Assembly: GCF_900117395.1 (NCBI RefSeq)
Contig: NZ_FPEG01000003.1
Coordinates: forward strand, 806,001-870,000
DNA from: Agrococcus sp. Marseille-P2731
Lineage (GTDB): Bacteria > Actinomycetota > Actinomycetes > Actinomycetales > Microbacteriaceae
Direction of reading: 5' to 3'
Length of the DNA stretch: 64,000 nt
The position numbers were made by a program, and so were the translations under genes. Shown piece after piece: positions 1-7,737 of this stretch; the stretch's first letter is position 1, and every line of letters starts with the position of its first letter. Below the pieces are notes generated by a model. That model had not been told where the DNA came from, made no database searches, and saw only the letters and a list, made by a program, of their open reading frames with translations.

Positions 1-249
1 GGGCGCCGGGTGGCCGCAGCACGCGTTGGTCCAAACGCCGGGCCACGCGCGCTTGCCGAGCGCGCGACGCGTGACGAGCATCCGCCCCTCGTCGTCGAGC
101 AGGTGGCAGGAGAAGGCGAGGTGGAACGGCGTCGCGTCGGTGTGCACGTCGGCCTTCGGGGCCGTGCCGATCGGCGAGCCGCCCTCATCGAGCAGCACCA
201 CGAGCTCGACGTCCGTCACCGGCTCGGGCGCTTCCCGCGTCGTCGTCAT
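1..249 (-). CDS. idi: Isopentenyl-diphosphate delta-isomerase type 1, N-terminal part
   Basis: Interconverts IPP and DMAPP in isoprenoid synthesis. Only the first 83 codons lie in the window; the gene continues past the left edge. The translation begins [20 protein letters not shown] and continues with the type 1 Nudix-fold hallmarks: a PKADVHT stretch, a [15 protein letters not shown] stretch and a [10 protein letters not shown] stretch. The catalytic Cys lies in that last motif. The start is the ATG at 249. The gene is divergent from a MarR regulator with 59 bp between them, an arrangement common at the edge of actinobacterial carotenoid clusters (crtE/crtB/crtI), so such a cluster may lie just outside. 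That last point is inference. Confidence 0.9.
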   Translation of the reverse strand, partial: MTTTREAPEPVTDVELVVLLDEGGSPIGTAPKADVHTDATPFHLAFSCHLLDDEGRMLVTRRALGKRAWPGVWTNACCGHPAP

Positions 250-308
250 GAGCACAGCGTAGCAATACTTAGACAGTGCAACTATCAGTTTAGGAATAGA
301 ATGACCGC
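250..308. promoter_or_regulatory. Divergent idi/marR control region
   Basis: This 59-bp spacer is strikingly A/T-rich compared with its surroundings (about 260-302). It contains an imperfect dyad, roughly TAGACAGT-GCA-ACTATCAG (270-288), of the size MarR dimers bind. It must hold both promoters. Autoregulation and idi control by the MarR protein are inferred from position only. Confidence 0.5.
297..302 (+). promoter_or_regulatory. -10 box of marR, leaderless type
   Basis: TAGAAT ends exactly 6 nt before the ATG at 309 and no Shine-Dalgarno sequence is present, so transcription would begin at or next to the start codon. The same spacing recurs at four other genes in this window. Confidence 0.5.
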
Positions 309-848
309 ATGACGGAACCGCTGGGCACTCCTGACGAGCGTGCTGTCGTCGATCCCCGCAACCACCCCATGGCTGCGGATGCGATGCGCGAGCTGGGGCT
401 CGCGGATGCCGACGTCGACGAGATCGTCGACATGTTCGAGGCGCTGCGAGCGTGGCGCAAGGCCGCAGACGAGGAGCAGGAGCAGAGCCGTCGCCTCATG
501 GGCCTCGGCGAGAACGACATGCGGGCGCTGCGGTTCCTGATGGCGTCCAGCCACGGCGACGGCGTCATCACCTCGACGATGCTCGCCGAGCACCTGGGCC
601 TCCAGGGCTCGTCGGTGACGAAGATGCTCGACCGCCTCGAGCGCGCCGGCCACGTGCGCCGCAAGCCGCACCCGACCGATCGCCGCGCGCTCTCGATCGT
701 CGTGACGCCCGCGACCGCCGCGAGCGCCACCGAGGGCGTCGGCGCCGCGCACCTGCGGCGCTTCCGCGTTGCGGCCACCATGCCGAGCACCGACCGCCGC
801 GCCGTGACGCGCTTCCTCACCGAGATCACCGCCCGCACCGGCCTCTGA
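309..848 (+). CDS. MarR family transcriptional regulator
   Basis: A 179-residue MarR-type dimeric repressor. The winged helix-turn-helix spans roughly residues 70-132, with the recognition helix around [19 protein letters not shown] and the typical wing DRRALSIV. The first 60 residues are charged and helical and would form the dimer arm. It is transcribed away from idi. In corynebacteria a MarR protein (CrtR) next to carotenoid genes responds to geranylgeranyl diphosphate; by position this could be a functional counterpart, but the ligand cannot be read from sequence. The start is supported by the -10 box 6 nt upstream. Confidence 0.85.
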   Translation: MTEPLGTPDERAVVDPRNHPMAADAMRELGLADADVDEIVDMFEALRAWRKAADEEQEQSRRLMGLGENDMRALRFLMASSHGDGVITSTMLAEHLGLQGSSVTKMLDRLERAGHVRRKPHPTDRRALSIVVTPATAASATEGVGAAHLRRFRVAATMPSTDRRAVTRFLTEITARTGL

Positions 849-930
849 GCCTGGCCCGCCCACGGTGCCGCGCTCCACGTGCGGCGCACTGGCCGCGCCG
901 CCTGCGGAGCCGCGCAGACCGCGGACCGGG

Positions 931-2358
931 TCAGAACGGCGTCGGACCGCCGGGGGCGAAGCCCGCGTCGACGCGATCGCGCGCGTCGTCCTCGGCGGCG
1001 GACTCGGCGGGAGCGTCGTGCGCGGCAGGGGTCGTCGCGCGAGGGCCCCCGGATGCGTCGCGCAGGTCGTCGCGCGCGGCGCGCGCGGCATCGCGCTCCC
1101 GCACCTCGTGGATGAAGCGGCGCACCCGCTGATCGACGATGATGTCGCGCGGCTGCAGCGGCCGCGAGAGGTAGAGCCCCTCGAGCGACGTGAGCCGCGA
1201 GAGCGCCACGTAGGTCTGCCCGGGCGCGAAGGCCCGCGAGCCGAGGTCGACGATCGCGCGGTCGAAGGTCTTGCCCTGCGACTTGTGGATGGTGACCGCC
1301 CACGCGAGCCGCAGCGGGAACTGCGTGAACTCGGCCACGACATCCCGCTTGATCTCCTTCGTGGTCGGCGAGTAGGAGTAGCGGAACTGCTCCCACACCG
1401 CCGGCTCGACCTCGTGCTGCTCGCCGTCGACCTCGACCCAGACGGTGCCGCCGATGTCGACGACCTTGCCGAGCGAGCCGTTCACCCAGCGCCCCGCCGA
1501 GTCGTTGCGCAGGAACATCACCTGCGCCCCGATCTTGAGCTGCAGCTCGGCGTCGGCCGGGTACTGCCTCCCACCGAAGTCGCCAGAGACCTCCGCGACC
1601 GCGGTCTTCGACCTGCCGGCCAGCCGGGCGAGCTCGCGCGAGTTGATGCGCGTGACGGTGTCGTTGCGCGTCGCGAGGGTCAGCACGTCGTCGCCGGGCG
1701 GCGTGCGAGCGCCGGCGTCGTTGAGCAGCTGGGCGATCTCGGCCGTGACCGTGCCGTGCCGCACGGCGTTGAGCGCCTGCTTGAACTCCAGGTCGCTCTG
1801 ACGATGGATGTGCACGAGCTCGACCACCTCGAGCGGCTCGTCGCGCCACACCCGGGCGTCGAAGAACCACATCGACTCGTAGTGGTCGCCGAAGTAGGCG
1901 CGCTCCTCGGCATCGCCGGGCACCGGAGCCAGCTGGTACGGATCGCCGAACATGACGACCTGCACGCCGCCGAAGGGCACCGAGCGCACGCCGCGAGCCT
2001 GCCGCAGCGAGCGGTCGATGGCGTCCATGAGGTCGGCGTTGACCATCGAGATCTCGTCGATCACCAGCAAGTCGAGCTTGCCGAGCATGCGCTTGAGCTC
2101 GGCGCTCTGCCGCAGCGGTGCGTCGGCGATGACACCGAGCGGCAGCTTCAGCAGCGAGTGGATCGTCTGCCCGCCGACGTTGAGCGCCGCGACGCCGGTG
2201 GGCGCGCAGACGATGATCTGCTTCCTCGAGCTCTGGGTCAGGTGCCGCAGCAGCGTCGACTTGCCCGTGCCCGCGCGGCCGGTGATGAAGAGGTGCCCGT
2301 CGCCGTGCTCGATGCGCTCATAGATCGCCAGCTGCTCCTCGGTCAGCACGACGGTCAT
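931..2358 (-). CDS. Pif1/RecD-like ATP-dependent DNA helicase
   Basis: A 475-residue superfamily 1 helicase. Walker A GRAGTGKST is at about residues 27-35, Walker B LLVIDEIS near 97-104, followed by the FGDPYQLAPV motif (motif III). A C-terminal UvrD_C_2-like part has HKSQGKTFDRAIVDLG and TYVALSR (motifs V and VI). The first in-frame ATG at 2358 sits just before the family N-terminus (TEEQLAIYERI) and has a GAGG-like ribosome site; upstream starts would add about 68 arginine-rich residues with no family match. The last 50 residues are low-complexity Ala/Arg/Asp. It is probably a 5'-3' DNA helicase in repair or replication restart. No operon partner is evident. Confidence 0.85.
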   Translation of the reverse strand: MTVVLTEEQLAIYERIEHGDGHLFITGRAGTGKSTLLRHLTQSSRKQIIVCAPTGVAALNVGGQTIHSLLKLPLGVIADAPLRQSAELKRMLGKLDLLVIDEISMVNADLMDAIDRSLRQARGVRSVPFGGVQVVMFGDPYQLAPVPGDAEERAYFGDHYESMWFFDARVWRDEPLEVVELVHIHRQSDLEFKQALNAVRHGTVTAEIAQLLNDAGARTPPGDDVLTLATRNDTVTRINSRELARLAGRSKTAVAEVSGDFGGRQYPADAELQLKIGAQVMFLRNDSAGRWVNGSLGKVVDIGGTVWVEVDGEQHEVEPAVWEQFRYSYSPTTKEIKRDVVAEFTQFPLRLAWAVTIHKSQGKTFDRAIVDLGSRAFAPGQTYVALSRLTSLEGLYLSRPLQPRDIIVDQRVRRFIHEVRERDAARAARDDLRDASGGPRATTPAAHDAPAESAAEDDARDRVDAGFAPGGPTPF

Positions 2359-2528
2359 CCCACCATCCTCGCGCACGCCCGGCACCGTAGCCGGGAGCCG
2401 GCGCGCGCGTCCGCGCAAGCGGAGGGGCTGTGGATGCGCGGCGAGCGTCTGTGACCGAGTGTGACGACGGATACGCCGGGCCCTTGACGGATGCGAGAGG
2501 ATGGAGCCAGGAACGGAGGACCGCCCCC

Positions 2529-3338
2529 ATGTGTCGACTGCTCGCGCACGTCTCACCGACACCTGCCACGACGCAGGAGGTCATAGGGAGCGCGTCCTGC
2601 GCGGAGTGGCAGCGGCTGGGCCGCCTGCACACCGACGGCTGGGGAACGGCGTGGCTCGACGGTGACCAGGTGCGCCGCTATCGCGATGCTGCCCGCGGCC
2701 TCGACAGCGCCGACCTCACCGACGCGCTCGTCGACACCCCGACGCGCGCCCGCCTCACGCACCTGCGGCTCGCGACCGAGGGGCTCGCGACCCGCGTCGC
2801 GAACACGCACCCGTTCCGCGTCGGCGAGATCGTGCTGGCCCAGAACGGCTCGGTCACCCCGATCTCGCGCCTGCGCGAGAAGGTGACGGATGCGGAGCTC
2901 GCGCGCGTGGGCGGCGAGACCGACACGGCGATGGTCTTCGCGCTCATCCTGCGCCGCCACGAGGCGGGCGAGCCCCTCTTCGACGCCGTGACGACCACGG
3001 TGACCGAGCTGCGGCGCGACTTCCCCGCTGCAGCCCTCAACCTGCTGGTGCTCTCGCCCGACGAGCTGATCGCGACGCACGCGAACCAGGGCGCACCGAT
3101 CCCGCACGACCTCTTCGAGGAGTCGGGGCTCGGCGACGACCTGCCCGCCGACCACGTCGACCACTACTACCAGCTGTCGTGGCGGCGTGCAGAGGACGGC
3201 GCCATCGCGGTCACGTCGAGCGGACTCACGGGCGACGGCTGGAACCGCATGGCCCCCGAGACCGCGGTGCGGATCGACCTCGCCTCGCTCGAGGTGTCGC
3301 GCCGCGAGCTGCACGAGCACGTCGCGCTCTCAGCCTGA
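2529..3338 (+). CDS. Class II glutamine amidotransferase
   Basis: A 269-residue N-terminal-nucleophile amidotransferase of the YafJ/EgtC-like group. Translation from ATG 2529 (GGAGG about 10 nt upstream) gives MCRLLAHVSP, so Cys2 becomes the nucleophile after Met removal. The family motifs HTDGWGTAW, THLRLAT and NTHPFRVGEIVLAQNGS supply the glutamine pocket and oxyanion residues. The synthetase partner is not fused, and the acceptor substrate is unknown. There is no ergothioneine gene nearby, so a role as EgtC is not supported. A kinase-fold protein follows after only 5 bp and is probably co-transcribed. Confidence 0.85.
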   Translation: MCRLLAHVSPTPATTQEVIGSASCAEWQRLGRLHTDGWGTAWLDGDQVRRYRDAARGLDSADLTDALVDTPTRARLTHLRLATEGLATRVANTHPFRVGEIVLAQNGSVTPISRLREKVTDAELARVGGETDTAMVFALILRRHEAGEPLFDAVTTTVTELRRDFPAAALNLLVLSPDELIATHANQGAPIPHDLFEESGLGDDLPADHVDHYYQLSWRRAEDGAIAVTSSGLTGDGWNRMAPETAVRIDLASLEVSRRELHEHVALSA

Positions 3339-3343
3339 TCGCC

Positions 3344-4636
3344 GTGGGCGGCGCTCCGAACGACCACGTCGCCCTCATCGTCGGCGGCCGCGTGCTCGCC
3401 GACGCCAGCGGCCGCTTGCCGGCGCTCCCTCCGCTCGCACCCCACGCGCACCGCACCGAGCGTCCGCTCACCGAGGTGCTCTCGCTCGTCGACGGCGAGC
3501 TGCTCCTCGCCCCGACCGCCGAGCTCGCCGACGGGAGCCTGCTGCACTTCGTCGGCCTGCGGGGTCCGTCGGGCGACAGCGGCTCTGCCAGCGAGCACCG
3601 CAGCGCTCCGGGTGACCTCGCCGAACCGGAGCACGCGGCGGCCGTGGGGCGCACCATCGCCGAGCTCGCGCCCGGGGACGCTCCTGCGCTTCGCCCCGCG
3701 TGGTTCGCGCCGGGCTGGTTCGACCTCGTCGAGGCCTGGATCGACGCGGTGCTCGCACCGCTCGGCCGCCGGCGCATCGCGCCGGTGGAGCCGCATCAGC
3801 TGCGCAGCATCTCGGCCGTGCTGCGCGTGCCGACCGACGCCGGCGTGCTGTGGTGCAAGGCGCCGTTCCGGCACTTCCGCGACGAGGCGCGCATCCACCG
3901 CGAGGTCGCGCGGCTGCTGCCGGCGCTCGTGCCAGCGCTCGTCGCCGTCGAGGTCTCGGAAGGATGGCTGCTGATGGAGCCCATGGCGGGCGCCGAGGAG
4001 GAGACGCAGGCCGAGGGCATCGCCACCGAGGCCGCATCGCAGTGGGCGGCGGCGCAGCTGGCGACCGTCGAGCACGTGCCGTCGCTGCTGGCTGCGGGCC
4101 TCGAGCACCGCGGGCTCGAGGCCACGATCGGCGACTTCGAGCTGCTGCTGTCCTCGAGCTCCGAGCTCGCCCTGCTCACCGCCGACGAGCTGACCGCTGC
4201 GCGCACCGCAGCCGTGCGTGCGCTGACGCTCACCCGCGAGCTCTGGTCGGCGGGCATCCCCGAGGCGCTCTGCCACGGCGACCTGCACCTCGGCAACGTC
4301 GCCTGGGACGGCGACTCCCTGCGCGTGTTCGACTGGACCGACGGCTGCATCAGCCACCCGTTCCTCGACGGCGCGCACCTCGTGCGCGCCCTCGATGGCG
4401 AGGACGCTGCGATCGCGCGCGACGCCTACGCGTCCGTCTGGCGCGCGGCGCACCCGGCGGTCGTCGTCGGGCGGATGCTCGAGATCGCACCGCTCGTCGA
4501 CCTCGTCTTCCAGACCGTCACCTTCGAGCGGATCGCCCGCGCGACGGAGGCGCAGTCCGCGTGGGAGCTGGGCGGCATCGTCGCGCGCAACCTGCGGCAG
4601 CTGCCGCAGGCCGTCGCTGCCGTCAGCGGCGGCTGA
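3344..4636 (+). CDS. APH-fold phosphotransferase with N-terminal extension
   Basis: A 430-residue protein whose C-terminal two thirds is an aminoglycoside/choline kinase-like fold. The catalytic loop HGDLHLGN is at about residues 311-318, and the metal-binding FDWTDG follows near 329-334. Residues 1-110 form a separate beta-rich region I do not recognise. The GTG at 3344, 5 bp after the amidotransferase stop, is the most economical start, but it lacks a clear ribosome site, so the exact start is uncertain. The substrate (sugar, amino alcohol or antibiotic) cannot be read. The 3' end overlaps the convergent DUF3618 gene by 14 bp. Confidence 0.75.
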   Translation: MGGAPNDHVALIVGGRVLADASGRLPALPPLAPHAHRTERPLTEVLSLVDGELLLAPTAELADGSLLHFVGLRGPSGDSGSASEHRSAPGDLAEPEHAAAVGRTIAELAPGDAPALRPAWFAPGWFDLVEAWIDAVLAPLGRRRIAPVEPHQLRSISAVLRVPTDAGVLWCKAPFRHFRDEARIHREVARLLPALVPALVAVEVSEGWLLMEPMAGAEEETQAEGIATEAASQWAAAQLATVEHVPSLLAAGLEHRGLEATIGDFELLLSSSSELALLTADELTAARTAAVRALTLTRELWSAGIPEALCHGDLHLGNVAWDGDSLRVFDWTDGCISHPFLDGAHLVRALDGEDAAIARDAYASVWRAAHPAVVVGRMLEIAPLVDLVFQTVTFERIARATEAQSAWELGGIVARNLRQLPQAVAAVSGG

Positions 4637-4841
4637 AGAGCGCCAGCGCGATGCCTCCGACGATCAGCACGGCGACACCCGCGGCCGCCGCGATCCACGG
4701 CGTCGGGTCCTCGTTGTAGGAGTCCTGCGCCTTGCCGACCGCACGGTCGGCGACCTTCTTGGGGTTGACGCGCTCCTCGAGCTGGTTCAGGTGCTCGCGC
4801 AGCTCTTCGCGCTTGCGGTCGACCTCTCGCTGTTCGGTCAT
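4623..4841 (-). CDS. DUF3618-like small membrane protein
   Basis: A 72-residue protein with a charged helical N-terminal half (MTEQREVDRKREELREHLNQ) and one membrane helix near residues 48-69, ending in two arginines. The layout matches actinobacterial DUF3618 proteins. It is the last gene of a three-gene operon; its ATG overlaps the end of the Holin-X gene by 4 bp (ATGA). The role is unknown; association with the envelope is likely. Confidence 0.7.
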   Translation of the reverse strand: MTEQREVDRKREELREHLNQLEERVNPKKVADRAVGKAQDSYNEDPTPWIAAAAGVAVLIVGGIALALFSRR

Positions 4842-5338
4842 CGCTGCACTCCGTTGCTGTGAGATCCGGTGGTGTCGGTGCGGCTCGCCGTTGGGCCAGT
4901 CGCGCCGAGGCCGCCCGCGGGGATGTCGTCGAGCGGGTCGCTGCCGTCGGCGGCGTGGCCGAGGCCCCGCACCATGTTGACGTCGTCCTTGATGGAGTCG
5001 ACCGCTTCGAGGTTGTTGAAGTCCTTGTTCTTCTTGATCGACGAGAGCCCGGCGAGCGCCAGGATCGCGACGAGCAGCAGCAGCACGCCCGAGACGATCA
5101 GCGCCGAGAGCCACGGCGCGAAGGCCTCGTTCAGGCCCTGGTAGCCCGCGTAGATGAGCCAGCTGAGCAGGAACACGCCCAGCACGCCGGCGACCGCGAG
5201 CAGTGCGCCGCCGACGCCGAGGCCCTTCGCCTTGCCGGCGATCTCGGTCTTCAGGTTGTCGATCTCAGCCTTGACGAGCTCGACCATGAGCTTGGGGGTC
5301 TCTGCGAGCAGGTCTCCCAGCGACTTGCGCTGCACCAT
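4838..5338 (-). CDS. Holin-X/DUF1469 family membrane protein
   Basis: A 166-residue protein with an amphipathic N-terminal region (MVQRKSLGDLLAETPKLMVE), two hydrophobic helices (about residues 40-65 and 78-98) and a polar 60-residue tail. This is the pattern of Actinobacterial Holin-X (phage holin superfamily 3), which is usually a chromosomal envelope protein and not a phage lysis gene. Its start codon shares one base with the stop of the upstream YtxH-like gene (TGATG), so translation is coupled. Confidence 0.75.
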   Translation of the reverse strand: MVQRKSLGDLLAETPKLMVELVKAEIDNLKTEIAGKAKGLGVGGALLAVAGVLGVFLLSWLIYAGYQGLNEAFAPWLSALIVSGVLLLLVAILALAGLSSIKKNKDFNNLEAVDSIKDDVNMVRGLGHAADGSDPLDDIPAGGLGATGPTASRTDTTGSHSNGVQR

Positions 5339-5643
5339 CAGACGTCCTCGGGGCGCGCCACGTCAGTGCCGTGACCGCCGCGACGCGAGCCCTTGCTCTT
5401 GCCCTTGGTGCGGTGCGTGACCTTGCCGATCGCGTCGCTCGCGGCATCCGTCGCCGTCTCGACGAGCTTGGGGCCCTGGGTGCCCACGAAGTGCTGCACC
5501 TCGTGCCGCTGCTTCGTGACCGTCGGGGAGTTCCAGACCTTGTCCGCTGCTCCGGCGATCTGCTCGTAGCGCTGTCGGCCGGCCTTCGCGCCGAGCACGT
5601 AGCCCGCGCCCAGTCCGACCACGAAGAGGATCCTGCCGCGCAT
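5338..5643 (-). CDS. YtxH-like small membrane protein
   Basis: A 101-residue protein starting MRGRILFVVGLGAGYVLGAK. It has one N-terminal membrane helix with the glycine-rich GYVLGAKAG signature of YtxH-type proteins, then a hydrophilic Lys/Arg-rich tail. ATG 5643 is chosen because upstream starts would add a non-hydrophobic run before the helix. It is the first gene of the YtxH / Holin-X / DUF3618 operon, a set often found together in Microbacteriaceae and probably linked to envelope maintenance. Confidence 0.7.
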   Translation of the reverse strand: MRGRILFVVGLGAGYVLGAKAGRQRYEQIAGAADKVWNSPTVTKQRHEVQHFVGTQGPKLVETATDAASDAIGKVTHRTKGKSKGSRRGGHGTDVARPEDV

Positions 5644-5752
5644 GTTCACTCCTGCCGTTCGTGTGCCAGCGATGCTGGCGTTGGTCTGCCCCCACGATAC
5701 CCAGCGCATCCCTGGACGCGCTCACAGTCTTCGCGCCTCTCGCGCAGCGGCG

Positions 5753-7693
5753 TCACCAGATCGTGACGCGGGCCTCAGGATCGAGCCACAGGCCGTCGCC
5801 GGCCTGCACGTCGAAGGCCTCGACGAAGGCGTCGAGGTTCTTCACCACCTGGTTCGTGCGGTGCTCGTTGGGCGAGTGCGGGTCGATCGAGACCAGGCGC
5901 ACGGCCTCCTCCGGGCGGATCTTCATCTGCCAGGCGTAGGCCCACGACAGGAAGAAGCGCTGCGCGCCCGTCAGACCGTCGATCACCGGCGGCTCCTCGC
6001 CGCCGAGGGAGCGCAGGTAGGCGCGCCAGGCGATGCCGAGGCCGCCCAGGTCGCCGATGTTCTCGCCGATCGTGAGGGCACCGTTGACGCGGTGGCCCGG
6101 CGCCGCGACCGGCTCCAGGGCGTCGTACTGCGCGATGAGCGAGGCGGTGCGCTGCTCGAACGCGGCGCGGTCCGCATCCGTCCACCAGTCGATGAGGCGC
6201 CCGTCGCCGTCGTACTTCGAGCCCTGGTCGTCGAAGCCGTGCCCGATCTCGTGTCCGATGACCGCGCCGATGCCGCCGAAGTTGGCCGCCGCATCCCGAC
6301 CCGCGTCGAAGAACGGGGGCTGGAGGATGGCCGCCGGGAAGACGATCTCGTTGAAGCCCGGGTTGTAGTAGGCGTTGACCGTCTGCGGGTTCATGAACCA
6401 CTCGTCGCGGTCGATCGGCTTGCCGATCTTGGAGAGCTCGCGGTCGTGCTCGAAGCGCGTCGCCGCCTGCACGTTGGTGACCAGGTCGTCGCCGATCTCG
6501 AGCGAGCCGTAGTCCTTCCAGCGGCGCGGGAAGCCGATCTTCGGCGTGAACTTGTCGAGCTTCTCGAAGGCGCGCTGCCGCGTCTCCTCGCCCATCCACT
6601 CGAGCGTCGCCATGGAGGCCCGGTAGGCCTCGACGAGGTGCTCGATGAGGACGTCCATGGCCGCCTCGGCCTCCGGCGGGTAGTGCCGCTCGACGTAGAT
6701 CTTGCCGACGGCGTCGCCGAGCATGCCCTCGACGAGGGAGATGCCGCGCTTCCAGCGCTCGCGCTGCTCCGTCGCTCCCGTGAGCACGGTGCCGTAGAAG
6801 TCGAACTGGTCGCGCGAGATCTGCGTGGTCAGGTAGCTGGCGTAGGAGCGCAGGATGCCGATGCGCAGCCACGAGCGCCACTCGTCGATGCGCTCGTCGA
6901 CGAGCATCGTCTCGAGCCCGTCGAAGAAGCTGGGCTGGCGCACCACGGCCTCCGCGTAGATGCCGGCGGGCGCGTCGATGGCCTCGAGCCACGGGCGCAG
7001 GCGCGGGTGCTCGTCGATCAGGCGCTGCAGGTTGTAGGTCTTCTCGTCGTCGCGGCTCTGCACGTTGTCCCAGTGGTGGGTCGCGAGCTCGGTCTCGAGC
7101 GCGAACACGACCGCCGCCTCCGACTCGGCGCCCTCGGCGCCGAGGTGGCCGAACATCGTCTGCAGGTGCTCGAGGTAGGCGGCGCGGATCTCGGCGAACG
7201 ACTCCTCGCGGTAGTACGACTCGTCGGGCATGCCGATACCGCCCTGGGTGACGTGGACGAGGTAGCGGGACGGGTCCCCCGGGTCGGTGTCGACCCACTG
7301 GCCGGCGAGCGCGGGGCCGCCGATCGACTCGAGCTCGCCGAGCAGCGTCAGCAGGCCGTCGATGTCCGTGACGCGCTCGGCGCGCTCCAGCAGTGGGCGG
7401 ATCGGCTCGATGCCCTTCGCGTTCGCCGCGTCCTCGTCGAGGAACGAGGCGTAGAGGTCGCCGACCTTGCGGGCGTCGGTGCCGGGCTCTGCATCCTGCA
7501 TCTCGATGACGATCTCTCGCACGGCCTCCTCTGCCGCTTCGGCGAGCACCGCGAAGGAGCCCCAGCGGGCCTTGTCGGCGGGGATCTCCGTGCGCTCGAG
7601 CCAGCGGGAGTGCACGTGGAGGAACAGGTCGTCCTGAGGACGGATCGCGTCGTCGAAGTCGTCGACGGGCAGGCCGGAGGGCAGAGTCGTCAT
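5753..7693 (-). CDS. pepO: M13 family zinc metallo-oligopeptidase
   Basis: A 646-residue endopeptidase of the neprilysin/PepO family. The zinc motif HEIGH is at about residues 481-485 and the third ligand Glu544 lies in ENIGDLGG. The 63-residue spacing equals that of neprilysin. The substrate-binding motif NAYYNP precedes the zinc site, and the C-terminus ends in the conserved Trp (VTIW). No signal peptide is seen, so it is probably cytoplasmic and degrades short peptides. ATG 7693 follows GAGGAG by 1-2 nt, and a TAGGCT hexamer lies 7 nt upstream, so a leaderless or very short leader is possible. Confidence 0.92.
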   Translation of the reverse strand: MTTLPSGLPVDDFDDAIRPQDDLFLHVHSRWLERTEIPADKARWGSFAVLAEAAEEAVREIVIEMQDAEPGTDARKVGDLYASFLDEDAANAKGIEPIRPLLERAERVTDIDGLLTLLGELESIGGPALAGQWVDTDPGDPSRYLVHVTQGGIGMPDESYYREESFAEIRAAYLEHLQTMFGHLGAEGAESEAAVVFALETELATHHWDNVQSRDDEKTYNLQRLIDEHPRLRPWLEAIDAPAGIYAEAVVRQPSFFDGLETMLVDERIDEWRSWLRIGILRSYASYLTTQISRDQFDFYGTVLTGATEQRERWKRGISLVEGMLGDAVGKIYVERHYPPEAEAAMDVLIEHLVEAYRASMATLEWMGEETRQRAFEKLDKFTPKIGFPRRWKDYGSLEIGDDLVTNVQAATRFEHDRELSKIGKPIDRDEWFMNPQTVNAYYNPGFNEIVFPAAILQPPFFDAGRDAAANFGGIGAVIGHEIGHGFDDQGSKYDGDGRLIDWWTDADRAAFEQRTASLIAQYDALEPVAAPGHRVNGALTIGENIGDLGGLGIAWRAYLRSLGGEEPPVIDGLTGAQRFFLSWAYAWQMKIRPEEAVRLVSIDPHSPNEHRTNQVVKNLDAFVEAFDVQAGDGLWLDPEARVTIW

Positions 7694-7725
7694 GCTCCTC
7701 AGCCTACGGCCGGTGCTCTGATCGG

Positions 7726-7731
7726 TAGCGT
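7726..7731 (+). promoter_or_regulatory. -10 box of the MATE gene, leaderless type
   Basis: TAGCGT is followed by 6 nt (GGGGCG) and then the GTG at 7738. There is no separate ribosome site. This supports GTG 7738 over the ATG two codons later. Confidence 0.45.
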
Positions 7732-7737
7732 GGGGCG

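Noticed and set aside
2529-3338. EgtC of ergothioneine synthesis
   Set aside because: The fold fits, but no egtA, egtB, egtD or egtE gene is adjacent.
4838-5338. Prophage remnant suggested by a holin-family protein
   Set aside because: Holin-X is a common chromosomal actinobacterial family; no other phage gene, integrase or attachment site is nearby.
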